Source: Tenodera sinensis (taxonomy: Eukaryota > Arthropoda > Insecta > Mantodea > Mantidae). From it: 64,000 nucleotides of DNA. A model generated the notes under the pieces. That model was given only the letters and a program-made list of their open reading frames with translations, ran no database searches and was not told where the DNA came from. Location: NCBI GenBank assembly GCA_030765045.1, contig CM060967.1:146955751-147019750 (forward strand), written 5' to 3'. A program made the translations under genes and the position numbers. The number at the start of each line of letters is the position of its first letter. Position 1 is the stretch's first letter. Shown here one piece after another: positions 24,495 through 37,451 of this stretch.

Positions 24495-25195
24495 CATATT
24501 AGTGTTTTGTTCTCAACAAAAGCTTTACTATATATTCTAACCACGCTTCAAAACATAAAATACAGGTTCAAAAAATTAAAATACACTTTAATGATGACCC
24601 AGTTGTCGATGGGCCCTTGGTCTCTACACATTCACATTCACTCTACACCTTTTTTTAATAAGAATATGCATTAAAACAAACTTCCTCCCCGAGTTGATGC
24701 TTATTGTAATAGTACAACCATTAAAATTTGTAATACTTATTGGAGACACATTTTCTATGTTATCAGAAGTACCTATTGTTTTACACAACTTTTCCTCTAA
24801 TTGAGCTATATAAACAAATCTTCCTCGACTTTTCTGGAAGTACATTAACAGTTGCATCTTGGACTGCATTTAAAATTTTCCTGATGAACTGTGTAAATCA
24901 CCTTCTTCACTCACTTTTACTTTAAATTCACATATGAAAGTAGCATTCAAATTGCAGAATATAACAACATTGTTTGCTAATGCATTTTGTTTTTTTCTTA
25001 AGGTCCACACTACTCTTTCTCTAAACATGCTTCCACAATAAATAAATTTGATTAAACAAATTACATATGCAATATATATTGAAATAATTTTAATATAGAT
25101 AAAATACTGCAGATAACACATTAAAAATTGGGATTAGTAACTCGCCTCTGGTTACCAAACCTCTACTTCTCTAACTAGTACACTAAATGTATTTT
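24495..25195 (-). mobile_element. Repeat R2, copy A, with fossil reading frame
   Basis: This sequence has a partner at 58920-60545. On the minus strand both copies translate to the same peptide segments despite nucleotide differences. KVKVSEEGDLHSS (here) matches KVKMSEEGDSHSS (there), and SDNIENVSPISIT matches SDNRENVPPINIT. Further similarity lies in a segment before each block (VIFCNLNATFICEF here). The frame is broken here by a shift just after the EEGD block (24870 region), so this is a dead coding remnant. I do not recognise the protein family. Copy A has no R1 element at the position where copy B does, so it preserves the empty site (24907-24932). It carries a SINE-tail insertion near 24596-24650. 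Confidence 0.65.
24596..24652 (+). mobile_element. SINE 3'-end fragment inside R2
   Basis: AGTTGTCGATGGGCCCTTGG (24600-24619) is followed by a decayed CATTCACATTCACTC tail. R2 copy B lacks these bases at the corresponding position. The same motif with a cleaner (ACTC)n tail is inserted at 44823, which shows it is a mobile 3' end. Confidence 0.55.
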
Positions 25196-25300
25196 TTATT
25201 CATGGGATTAAAATATGTATTTCTAGATTTCGAACGTTTGGGTGGAATGAAATTCGTACCTTCTCTATCTACTATGTACGTGGCAGAGAGAGTAACAAGC
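25190..25300 (+). mobile_element. R1 element, 3' terminal fragment
   Basis: Contains the block ATTTCGAACGTTTGGGTGGA (25227) and the 3' foldback CCTTCTCTATCTACTATGTA with GCAGAGAGAGT (25260-25294), which corresponds to the R1 3' end. The rest of the element is absent. It lies at the edge of R2 copy A. Confidence 0.55.
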
Positions 25301-26356
25301 ATTTGTAAAAATAGTTCGCAGAAGGTTCATAAAAATAAACGATAGTGGCTAGAGAAATTCATGTGAACAAACTTTCTGGAATCCTGCATTTACGACTTCT
25401 CAGAACGAAATGTCATACCATTGTGTTTATTAATATCTGAATTTTTCACTATGCACAGAAAAATATAACACCTATACACTTTGGAGTAGAGAGATCGCCT
25501 TTACCCATCCGGTAGGGGAAGTTTTGCTCTATTAACTGGTACTGCTGTAAATATAGTAGTCTGTGTGCTCAAAGCAGGTGTTTACCAAATATAGCGAGTT
25601 TGTTTTTGCTTAAATGTGAATTGTTTTTATGTAAAAGACCCTTTTTCTGATAAGCTATTGAAAATGGCTAAATACACCTTTATGATTACAAAATCAACCC
25701 TTTAAACGTGATATTTTAAATATTTTTTGAGTTTGAGTTAATGGATCATAAATTCAGCAAATTTAACTAAACTGAATTAATTTTAGGTCAAAATGCACCA
25801 AGTGAACTACGAAGGAATAACAATATATTCTATTTCCTGCATTTCTGTTCAATACCTATTGTGACCGAAATGTAAATATTAAAGCGTGTGAAGTACAAAG
25901 AAAAAAATCAATTTGTTTTGTTCCCAATAACACGATAAAGCCAAAATAATATCAAATATTTTCTTTTATGTATAAGGTGAAATGTATTGATTTAAACGGT
26001 TTCATGAATGAAATTATAAACGAAATACTTTAAGAAAATAAGATTTGTCTCATTATGAATGAATTATTGCTTACAGTAAAAAACAAGTTAGAAATAAAAT
26101 AGTTTCTTTGGAAGCGAATAGTATAGAGGTAGATTTCATTAGTGCTAGTATAAATGTACTAGTAAGCTATATATTCCAGTTGCCAATAGGTGTAGTATTT
26201 AATTTGTATTAATGTATTAGATTTAAGTTAGAACACGCATCTATTGCATGTTAAACAGTATTTGATGTATTATGATATTGGAAATAAAGTTGTAAGATCT
26301 ATAATACAAATCATGGCATGCGAAACAAGAAGTCAGAATGATAGGTTTCAGACTTT
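25301..26356. other. AT-rich DNA, no recognised gene
   Basis: No frame longer than background, apart from those that run into the neighbouring ATT array. A short GGCTAGAGAAATTCATGTG (25349) resembles a stray R1 5' subterminal piece. Confidence 0.45.
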
Positions 26357-26360
26357 TTTT

Positions 26361-28980
<2,620 letters not shown>

Positions 28981-29018
28981 AGATCACACTATCTATTAAC
29001 CAAAGCAGTAATAAAAAA

Positions 29019-29722
29019 TCTAATGTATTGCACTCACATGACTTTCTCTACTCTTGTAATAACAATTCTTACAAACTCTTATTCCTATATATCCTTCGTG
29101 TTAAGGTGAACATTTATACAAATTATCTTATTGCTTCCTTGTAGGTGCAAGGGGAATATTAGAATAAGGTAGGCTTTGTGCGATAAGTCTAATCTTTTAA
29201 AGATTTGAGATTCCGTTCTCTTTGTACGCTTAACATATAAAAAAAAATGAACAACGATGTTCCGTTTCACGAAACTTTTAAGTTTCCTGAAACTCGCACA
29301 CATAACAAGGAATATCTCCGAAATGGTCCACCCTACAAGAAAATTTATTCGGACATAAACGGTGTATTTTAGCAAAATCTACGTTGTTTCTATAGTATGA
29401 TTTGGTCTATCTCTAACGGTTTACCAGCTATGCAAAAGTCGTCAGGATAAATACGACTGCAGGGGCTATAGCCAGAAAATTCAAGATATACATTTCATTT
29501 GTCATAAAAATATCTCAAACATGTGACATTTTAATCAAAGTCGTTAGTCATTTTCAACAAAATCAAAATTTTAGAAAATTGTTCCATGTAAAGGGTAGTT
29601 TAGGGTGGAGCAGTCTTCTTCAAAATCTTCGTGTTGCATCCTTGAAAGACATTACACTTAAATACCAACTTTGGTTTTTAACTAACCTTTTGGTTTTGAG
29701 TTATGCTGTCCATAGACTGACT

Positions 29723-29800
<78 letters not shown>

Positions 29801-29945
29801 TACACACTCACACACAGAGGGAGGGAGAGAGATATATACACTGACCTTTTTCTAAAACTGCTTTTTTTTTTGGATTCAAGGGTCTCAAAATATATATTTC
29901 CGGTGAAATCTCGACATCGAATTTTTGGGTGAAATACAAAAAACA
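29019..29945 (+). mobile_element. R1 element, near-complete copy
   Basis: The best forward copy for defining the family. In order it shows: 5' end TCTAATGTATTGCACTCACA; ACTTTCTCTACTCTTG; the CTTGTAGGTGCAAGGGGAAT block; TTTTAAAGATTTGAGATTCCG; AGGAATATCTCCGAAATGGT; AAAATCTACGTTGTTTCTAT; GGTCTATCTCTAACGGTTTA; CATTTGTCATAAAAATATCT; AAAGGGTAGTTTAGGGTGGA; TCGTGTTGCATCCTTGAAAG; a long (CA)n tract; and TTTCCGGTGAAATCTCGACA. It stops just before the 3' foldback. No frame within it is conserved among copies, so it is non-coding. The 117-codon frame across the CA tract is an artefact. Confidence 0.9.
29723..29815. repeat. (CA)n microsatellite inside R1
   Basis: About 93 bp of CA dinucleotides, ending in a short GGGAGGGAGAGAGATATA purine tail. 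It occupies the R1 microsatellite position between 'cTGTCCATAGACTGac' and 'cctttttcTAAAActgc'. Confidence 0.97.
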
Positions 29946-31445
29946 TGTGCCATATATTATTGTTTTCTTAAACATACTTCCATTTTTATAAGCATCTACA
30001 AAGCTCTTCAGAATAGGTAGGAGTCTGTTGCAACCACGTCATAACAATTTATACTCCTTTTCTAACGTCTTAAAATGTCAGGTGATCCAGTTTTATGCAT
30101 CTCTTAACTGATCATAAGAAGTTCATCTCTGCCAGTATGGAAACACTATTTAGAAATGTTACCAGAGCAGATCTTTTAATTAGATACTTTAATTCATTTC
30201 ATCGTACTATCAGCATTATAATTTGATGTTTATAAGTAGCATAAAGAACAAGATCTATATAGTATTTCAATTTGATTTACAGTAACAAAATGTCAAAATC
30301 CATTACAGTAAACAAGTGGCGTTCATACTTCATCATATCTGGATAATGTTTTAATTGAGACAATTCCTTGCAACTTTAATTAAACGCATACAAAACTGTC
30401 CAAATGACATGACATAAAATAACGATAACAAAGTTGAGAAAAGAGTAAGATGCTTAACCAGGACTATGAAATATAATGTCAAACCTTTTTAAAATGAAAA
30501 TAATACAAATAAAATAAATCCTTAAGAAACAGCAAGTTAGGTGATGAAGTTAAATTTTCCTTTACATTGTAAATATGCGTATCAGCATATCATTAGGTAT
30601 TTTTCATTAACAAACTTAGTAAATAACCTTGGGCACAACTCCGAGGGAAAAAAATGCAAGAAGACAAGGTCTTATCATTTGACCATAGTACAACAATGGT
30701 ATTAAATGACAGATCTGTCTTTTGAAGGCCGAAACCTGTCTCTGAAGTGTTTATTTGAAACTCTTGACCTTCTGAATGAGCCATCCCTGTGTTAGCATCG
30801 TTTCGCCCTCGACCTTCCGAAGGAGCAAAACATCCTTCTTTAGAAGAGGAAGTTTCTAGTCATTGTGCTAATGCAAAATAAATTCGTAGTTCTTCTAAGA
30901 AGCAAGAAACTGTTTCATGATGTAGCGGAATCAATCTGTGTAAACACTTTACGGACTAGTGCTTTCTACAGGAACCAATCCAACATTGTGTTATCTTAGT
31001 TTCTGCATTTGAAGTTCTGGAGCACCTCAAAATTATAATCAATATGCCACATGAATTTTAGTCTTCTCTACTGCTAACCTATAGTGGATAGAGGAATTAT
31101 TACATTTCATTCAAAAAGCTGATGCCGAGATTTAACCGGATATGCCCATTGAGTTTTTCTGAAGATGAAAAGCATTTTAGAAAGAACATTCACGACCAAT
31201 TGTGTAGTGAGAGAAAGAAAGAGAGAAAACAGCAGAAATCAAAATCTAAGGTCTGAAAGGTAACAACTTTAAATTTAAACCAACGAGCATCACGAAATTT
31301 TCCAAACTTAGATACTCTTTACATGTAAAAGTTTGGTATATTTTATTTTCTCATAAAGCTTCTACAGTGGTGCTAATTAAATATTGTAAATATTGGCACG
31401 AGGAGTAAGGCATATTTTGAATTTTGTTAGAATACATAGTGGTTT
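29946..31445. other. No recognised gene or repeat
   Basis: AT-rich DNA with scattered frames under 65 codons. Nothing identifiable. Confidence 0.5.
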
Positions 31446-31448
31446 CTT

Positions 31449-31496
31449 TTTCCTTTTTTTTTTTTCTTTTTTTTTTTTTTTCTTCTTCTTCTTTTT
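31449..31496. repeat. T-rich polypyrimidine tract
   Basis: Nearly 50 bases of T with scattered C, ending in (CTT)n and a GGGG. It could be an antisense poly(A) tail, but no retroposon body lies beside it. Confidence 0.8.
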
Positions 31497-32049
31497 GGGG
31501 AGAAGTTTTGGAAGTCATAAAAAACGTAGACGTTACTAAAACACCATATAAATGTTTTTATATAATTAGATAAGTTTGGAATATTTGTTATATATATATA
31601 ATATTATATACTTCATGCCTCTATTAATGAGTTCATTATAAACAAAAGCAGACTTGAAATAGCTGACTATCCTTTTCGCATTTTTCATTTAACCACGGAG
31701 AAATAAAGGTAACTAAGCCCGTTTTTAATATAACAATATTTTCTAAAGAGACATTTCTAGTTTGTTATTGAAATAACTATAGAAATATTATGTTTATGAT
31801 AAAGTATAGTAGTAAGAACTACCTGCAAAATGGCCAAGTGTTGAGAAAGCTTTGTGAGAGTGTCTGAATGATATAATATGGTTCTCAAATTTGGCTATAA
31901 GTGGTATTGTTTGGGAAAATTGATCTTTCAAAAATTAAATTTCTGGTAATGGTCGCAGAACCATCCTGTATGCTCCCAAACAGGCCTAAACCAGAGCCAA
32001 TATAGCCTCTTTGAACAGAACTATCAAGATGCCTTTACACTTAAAATAT
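31497..32049. other. No recognised gene
   Basis: AT-rich flank of the probable LTR. It was searched for a continuation into LTR-retrotransposon internal sequence (gag or pol frames) and none was seen. Confidence 0.45.
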
Positions 32050-32850
32050 TGTCAGTAATATCACTAGTGCCAAAAGACTTTTGGTGTCAAAATAATTAGG
32101 TATCACAACAAGCATTCGTCAATTTTACCTATAGAACTGGGAAAACCACAAAAACAAAACCCAAAGTCCAACGAGACTAGCGTGCGGGATCTTCTAATGC
32201 GAGCCTCAGAGATTATGGTGGAGTCATTTCGCTTGTTGTTTATTAAATTATATTGTAAACAAAATTATAAAATCCGTCCGTTTACTTTTCTGCTACTTTA
32301 TTTTCTTTTAAAATGTTATCACAAATACGCAGTTTTCTTCGCGTCGTTAACACAATCTACAGTTCTTTGTGTTATCACAACTCACAATTTTTACTTCTCA
32401 TGCCCTTTACCCAGTCCTTTTAGGGTCTTTCTTCACCTTCTCTGTATCTCATGCACTATGACTCACTCGACACTCGCTGAATCTTCTTTAAGACGCACGC
32501 GACGTAACACACACACAGCTGTCTCACACTCACTGACATACTGACCGACTCGTGTCCGTAACTCTAACTTCTCTGCTGTTCCCTCGCCTCCTTATATAGA
32601 TGGAATGGCGTCACACGGACCTTTCTCGATCTCCCGAAACGTACCACCGATGACGCAACCATTTCTCGAAGGCTCTGGCTCTGGAGAAAACCCCTTTTGT
32701 ATAGCCGCTTCGATGTTGTTGATCACGCACACACAAATACAGTGTGAGACAGCCTGACTTGAACTCCTTTGCCCGCTCGCCGGCCTGGCATGTAGTGTGA
32801 AGTAGTCTGGCCCCGCCCATTCTTTGTTGTGCGCCGAGTCCAGCGTAACA
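32050..32850 (-). mobile_element. Probable solo LTR of an LTR retrotransposon
   Basis: On the minus strand the element starts TGTTACGCTGGACTCGGCGC at 32850 and ends ATTACTGACA at 32050, giving the expected TG...CA limits and an 801-bp length. It is flanked by ATAT on both sides (32046-32049 and 32851-32854), consistent with a 4-bp target duplication, though in AT-rich DNA this match is weak evidence. Inside, a TATA box (CTATATAAGGAGG, near 32595-32605) is followed about 360 bp downstream by AATAAA (near 32240), the layout of U3-R-U5. The GC content is well above that of the flanks. TGTTAC starts are common in Gypsy-type LTRs. No partner LTR or internal region is present, so recombination to a solo LTR is likely. 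A cellular TATA promoter is the alternative. Confidence 0.6.
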
Positions 32851-32954
32851 ATATTTATATTTTATATTGTATATTAGTGTTTATTCGTTATTCTTCGTAA
32901 CCAAGTGTTCAAATTTTACTTCTTAGGTCAAGTATATTCTATCTCCAATAAACA

Positions 32955-32958
<4 letters not shown>

Positions 32959-33023
<65 letters not shown>

Positions 33024-33070
33024 ATGTGTGTGATGTGCGTGCGTGAGTGCGTGTGTGTGTGTGTGTGTGT
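32959..33070. repeat. (CT)n then (GT)n microsatellite
   Basis: A pure CT block (32959-33017) is followed by GTGTGTATG, GCGTGCGTGAG and GT dinucleotides to about 33070. Confidence 0.95.
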
Positions 33071-33325
33071 TTTGTTTTATTTTATATCCAATTTTATCTG
33101 TTTTTAGTTGGTTAGAACACAGCTAATCTGTGTAATGTTGAATGTAAAAATTGTTTTGAAAGAACCGAATAAAAAATAAATTGCAACACATATCCTGGCT
33201 TAGGGAATCAGATATTAAGACCACGTATTGCAAATGCTACTTTACTGTATGTTAATATTAATATACATTGCTTAAATGACTTAAGTAATGCCCAAACCCA
33301 CCATAATACAAAACTCGCTCCCCAC

Positions 33326-33550
33326 CTCTGTAGCATGGTGGTAGCGTGTCTGCCTCACGTCCAAGAGGTAGCAAGTTCGAATCTTGCTTAGGGTGAGTTA
33401 TCTGGATAAGGTTTTTTCCGAGGTTTCCGTTGTCCTGAGATGGGAAATGTCGGGTAACTTAAAGCTATATGGACCTCGGGCCCATATGTGCACCATTTCA
33501 CCAAATTTATTCACTCACCATCCGATATGACACTACGTTGGATGACGTGA
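33326..33550 (+). mobile_element. tRNA-derived SINE (SINE-B), copy 1
   Basis: The head contains TAGCATGGTGGTAGCGTG (A box, 33342) and AAGTTCGAATCTTG (B box, 33373). The body GAGGTTTCCGTTGTCCTGAG, then CATCCGATATGACACTACGT, recurs in the copy at 50.0 kb. It ends in ATAAATAAAG, a short A/T-rich tail, a few tens of bases before the Harbinger element. Confidence 0.75.
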
Positions 33551-33596
33551 ATAAATAAAGAAACTGGCTGCTGTAATATCAACAATAACACAATAA

Positions 33597-34507
33597 AGCC
33601 AAATGCCCCACGGTCCAACTTTTTGGTCCAAATTGTGTACAACAGAAGTGCATCGTGAGACATGGAGAGTTGGATACAACTTTGCTCCATTCAATTTCAA
33701 TCCTATTTTTTGTATCCAACGCGATCGAGTTGCATCTAATTTTTTCATCCAACTTGCAAATAGCCAATCAACGTCAGTAACGAAATAACATGGCGGACTA
33801 CGCATGCAACGCGCTCGTGGTTCGTGGGTATTTTAATACAAGTACAACGTTTAATGTTTTTGTAAGATCCATTAACGATTTTTCGTGACCATTAACATAT
33901 GTTACTGAGTTGGTTATTACATAGCTATATTTCATGAATAATAAGAAATCTAGTTAACAGCATGTTTAAGTTTTATGTTGTGAAATGAGTTCAAATCTCC
34001 TGTCCATACATACTAAGATTAAACTACATTACAGCTGTTCCTTATCTCTTTCGCACTGTAATAGGTTGTTTCATATTTATGTCCTGGTGTGTATTTTTAC
34101 CTTCAACACGATGTAAAAGACTGAGAAATAAATCCTCGTCAATACGTAGAAAATTGTAATAGTTTTTCGGGTCCTCTAACCTCAATTCGTTTTGTAGTAG
34201 ACCCAATATAGCTCGACTCGTGTCTGGTTCTCTGCTTTGTAACCATGACAACGTCTATTACTTCTAATACATCTTTTCTTCCTACTGAGCACAACTGAGA
34301 TTCGTGGAAGCATATCCCAAACCTATACCTAATATAGCAATCGCTAAATTATTTGCTTCCGCCATGTTTATTTTTCACGCTTGCTACGTGAAGTGTCATT
34401 TGTATGATCAAAGTGAATCATAGTGTGGCGGGCACTGTTCCTTTTGTGTGCAATTCCATTGGATACAAATAGTTTGGTCAAAAAAGTTGAACTTTGGGAC
34501 ATCGGCT
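33597..34507 (-). mobile_element. Harbinger (PIF) transposon, internally deleted, 911 bp
   Basis: The terminal inverted repeats are AGCCAAATGCCCCACGGTCC at the left and, at the right read on the other strand, AGCCGATGTCCCAAAGTTCA. Both then continue into a shared AACTTTTT(T/G)G block, about 30 bp of similarity. The element is flanked by TAA on both sides (33594-33596 and 34508-34510), matching the 3-bp TWA/TTA-type duplication of PIF/Harbinger elements. Together with the transposase fragment inside, this fixes both ends. The catalytic DDE part is missing, so it cannot transpose on its own. Confidence 0.88.
34042..34372 (-). pseudogene. HARBI1-like transposase, N-terminal remnant
   Basis: A minus-strand ATG at about 34360 begins MAEANN, in the neighbourhood where the transposase would start. 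That frame hits a stop after about 28 codons. Further on, RKKRCIRSNRRC and WLQSREPDTS lie in different frames, so there is at least one frameshift. The next part, LRLEDPKNYYNFLRID and then INMKQPITVRKR, is characteristic of the N-terminal region of HARBI1/PIF nucleases, where a short arginine-rich segment precedes a helical domain and a DTNMR-like motif. The coding sequence then stops, and nothing of the DDE nuclease domain follows before the element's left end. Confidence 0.8.
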
Positions 34508-34510
34508 TAA

Positions 34511-35000
34511 CACGAATGATTCTGAACAAAAAAGAATCGTAGGTGAGCCTACGGAATAACAAGAGTAAACATTAGTGGTAGCCGTGTCCAATAACGGTGT
34601 AATAAGTGCTAAGTAACGTTATTAAAATAGTCATTTTGACGCTGAAATACATCAGATGCTCTGTCATGTAGACAATCAGATTCTCTTAGATCTCCATAAC
34701 ACAAACTAAGAGTCCTTGCATAATGTAACATACGGATGTTGTACCATTTCTGCAATTGCAGAAACCTCTCATATGCTGAAATGAGGGGTCAGTTTAAACT
34801 GGTCTATAACAAACATTTCCGTTGTTTCATCTCGAGCAGATTCATGCACGACGTGCCCGTTACATTAAATTTCCGGTTTCTGCAACCAGCATTTGGTTAA
34901 GTGCAATGTCGCTAGTGCATTGCACTTTCTTCTGGATACCTCGCATAAGACTTCCACCACATCTCTGAGTTCGAAAGTTCATACTTGCGTCTGCATTCTA
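34511..35000. other. No recognised gene
   Basis: Between the Harbinger element and the first R1 terminus; no coding or repeat signature. Confidence 0.45.
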
Positions 35001-35002
35001 TT

Positions 35003-35122
35003 TTTACTCTGTCTACTACGTATAGTAAAGTAGAGGAAGTATTGTGTTCCACTCAAAAATTCGATGTCGAAATTTCACCGGAAATATATATTTCGAGCCC
35101 TCCTGAATAAAAAAAGCATTTT
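35003..35122 (-). mobile_element. R1 3'-terminal fragment, first of a tandem pair
   Basis: The foldback ACTCTGTCTACTACGTATAG with TAGAGGAAGT (35004-35041) is followed by TTCGATGTCGAAATTTCACC and GGAAATATATATTTCGAG. After about 120 bp it is cut off and directly followed by a second R1 3' terminus in the same orientation. Confidence 0.85.
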
Positions 35123-35757
35123 TACTTTCTCTACTGGTAAGTAGCGGAAGTATAGTATTCCACCCAAAAATTCGATGTCAAGATTTCACCGGAAACATGT
35201 TTTGAGACCCCCTGAATTTTCTTGAAAATGGCTTTAACGATTTTTATTAAAATGCCACATGTTTGAGATAGTTTTGTGAGAAATGAAATGTATATCTTAA
35301 ATTTTCTGTTTATAGCCCATGAAGTCCTATTTACTCTGGATAGCTTTTGCATAACTGCTAAACCGTAAGAGACAGAGTAAATCTTAGTATACAAAAAATT
35401 TAGATCCTGCTAAAACGCACAATTTATATCTGAATAAAATTTTTTTAGAGTGAATCGTTTCGGAGATATCCCTTGTTATTTGTGAGTTTTGGAGAACTTA
35501 TACTTCTGTTAAATACAACATCGTCATTCATTTTTTATATGTTAACCGTGCAAAGATACGGAATTTGAAAGCTTTAAAGAACTTGACTATCTCTCAAAGC
35601 CTACTGTATTCCCATATTCCCCTTGTACCAACAAGAAGATAAGCAGTAAGACAATTTCTGCGAATGTTTATCGGTACGAACATGAAGATATAGGAATAAG
35701 AGCTGGTAAGAGTTTGTAGTACAAGAGTAGAGAAAGTCATGTGAGTGCAACACATCA
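35123..35757 (-). mobile_element. R1 element, internally deleted copy
   Basis: Reverse orientation with both termini. The 3' foldback is ACTTTCTCTACTGGTAAGTA with GCGGAAGT at the left, and the complement of TCTGATGTGTTGCACTCACA is at the right. A jump from GAGACCCCCTGAAT straight to TTTCTTGAAAATGGCTTT shows that the microsatellite region has been lost. All intermediate blocks after that are well preserved, so this is a comparatively young copy. Confidence 0.9.
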
Positions 35758-36112
35758 GATTTTTGTTGATATACTCTATTTTGAACACACTCGCTGGACT
35801 AAAGGCTCGCAGTAGCTTCCATGAATAAACTAGATACCTAAGCAGACATTTGGGAAAACGACAAATAACAATAAATATTCTAAGTAAAATGCATATTTTA
35901 CAACTGGAGAAGAACAAAAAGTGTTAAAATAGTATATTATGTGACGAGAGTATAATGACAGCAGTTAAGATGCGATTTTCATAATATTCATCCCAGCATC
36001 TTAAGTGTCACTATACTCAAGTTTCATAGCACTATTCATGCTCGCATCATGTGTCAAAGTTTAAAACATTTATAAACTTCCTTACATTTACTTTTAAGGA
36101 CTTCTCCACTCT

Positions 36113-36350
36113 TCAGCAGTTTCCCTGCATTTCCATTTGCCATTCTTTTCGTTTAAACAAGTCATCCTCCTCTAGGCATCGATCATTCATCATTTTATGA
36201 ACTTTTACTCCCCAAGTTGCTCTTGGCCTACCCCACTTCCTTCTTCCAGGAGGTGACCATTCTAAAAATATCTTGGGCCACCTGCCCCTCTCCATTCTTC
36301 TAACGTGTCCATACCATTGAAGACCTTTCAATTATCTCCACCACTGTTTC
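36113..36350 (-). pseudogene. Non-LTR retrotransposon reverse transcriptase, C-terminal remnant
   Basis: The minus-strand frame reads LQWYGHVRRMERGRWPK, then GRRKWGRPRATW, then a stop after about 72 codons. The WYGHVxRM ... GRRxxGRPxxTW signature is typical of the C-terminal end of endonuclease/reverse-transcriptase proteins of arthropod non-LTR elements. Upstream the frame is broken by stops (36332-36360), although weak similarity may extend to about 36420. No poly(A) or target duplication was found. This is a 5'-truncated, dead fragment. Confidence 0.85.
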
Positions 36351-36424
36351 CTCCATATCCATCATCTGTCTCATCTGTTAATAATTTCTCATTTATAAAA
36401 TATTTTTAATATTCTGCGCTGCAT

Positions 36425-36788
36425 TTTGTCACCGCTTTTGACAATTTAATTATGTATTTGTTATTCGAGTGTAGGAGAATCGATAGTTGCGCCTTTAACT
36501 GTGAAATTATTGATTTTACTGTCATGTTGGCCTTCACGCATGATACAGAGAATATATATGCTATAACATTTTAAAAATCAGACTTTCAGAAACTAGAAGT
36601 CAAATTGAATTTGTTTAGTTTTCTGATCTTGAAGTAGTTATTATTCGGTTGAACATGCGACAATCCACAATCGCTTTTAGCTACGCGAGAATGTGCGCAG
36701 ACAGCAAAGTATTCATTGCTACATGTAGATCTTTTGATTGGTGAATAGCAATATTGTTATGAACAGGGTGCACCTTGATTGATGCACT
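36425..36788. other. No recognised gene
   Basis: AT-rich spacer between the reverse-transcriptase remnant and the SINE; nothing identifiable. Confidence 0.45.
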
Positions 36789-36789
36789 C

Positions 36790-37000
36790 GTTTTTAATAC
36801 ATGTGGCACCGTGTGATTCCGATGATACATAGAATGAAGATGGAACACTGGTGGAATGATATGCGGGGAAACCGGAGAACCCGGAGGAAACCCGTTCCTG
36901 TGCCGCTTTGTCCATCACAAATCCCATAAGCCTGGGATCGAACCATGGCCGCTTTGGTGAGAAGCGAATGGTCTAACCACTCGGTGACGGCGCGATTGAA
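36790..37000 (-). mobile_element. tRNA-derived SINE (SINE-D)
   Basis: On the minus strand the head runs CGCCGTCACCGAGTGGTTAG (A box), then CATGGTTCGATCCCAGG (B box near 36930). The GC-rich body has CGGGTTTCCTCCGGGTTCTC. The plus-strand end beyond the body is not clear. Its head differs from the SINE-A, B and C heads, so it is counted as a separate family. Confidence 0.75.
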
Positions 37001-37009
37001 GAACATCCT

Positions 37010-37448
37010 CAACGTTCGGCTTATTGAAGACTGTGGATGTTAACAGTTTCATGCAAACAGCAACCAAAGCATCCTTGATTACAAAACCCCTGCTCTCTCG
37101 GCCGGTATTTTGTGGATATTACATACATTTCTGGGATAGTTGTGGAATAAAGCAGATTGCATTTCTCGTGAGGACCTCAATTAACACGAAGTGATGATGA
37201 AAACAGTGTGCAAGGCATTAATCGTTATCTTCCAGCTTTCTCTTAAATTCTTGCGCCTGTTATGCACGCAAGTATTCTTGCTTACTCGAGTAAATAGCGT
37301 TAAATAAGCCGTTTTACATCCTTTGCGCATAATTTATCTCGTATACTGACTTTTACATTTATAGTCTTTCTGTGTTGCTTTAAACAGCAACATGTTTGCT
37401 GGGCTTACAATAGTATAAAGCTGATGAAGTTTACATGCGTGAATCTAA
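37010..37448. other. No recognised gene
   Basis: Spacer of mixed composition; no frame or repeat worth annotating. Confidence 0.4.
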
Positions 37449-37451
37449 AAA

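Noticed and set aside
29579..29932. 117-codon frame with Thr-His repeats
   Set aside because: It is the translation of the (CA)n tract within R1; other R1 copies do not keep it.
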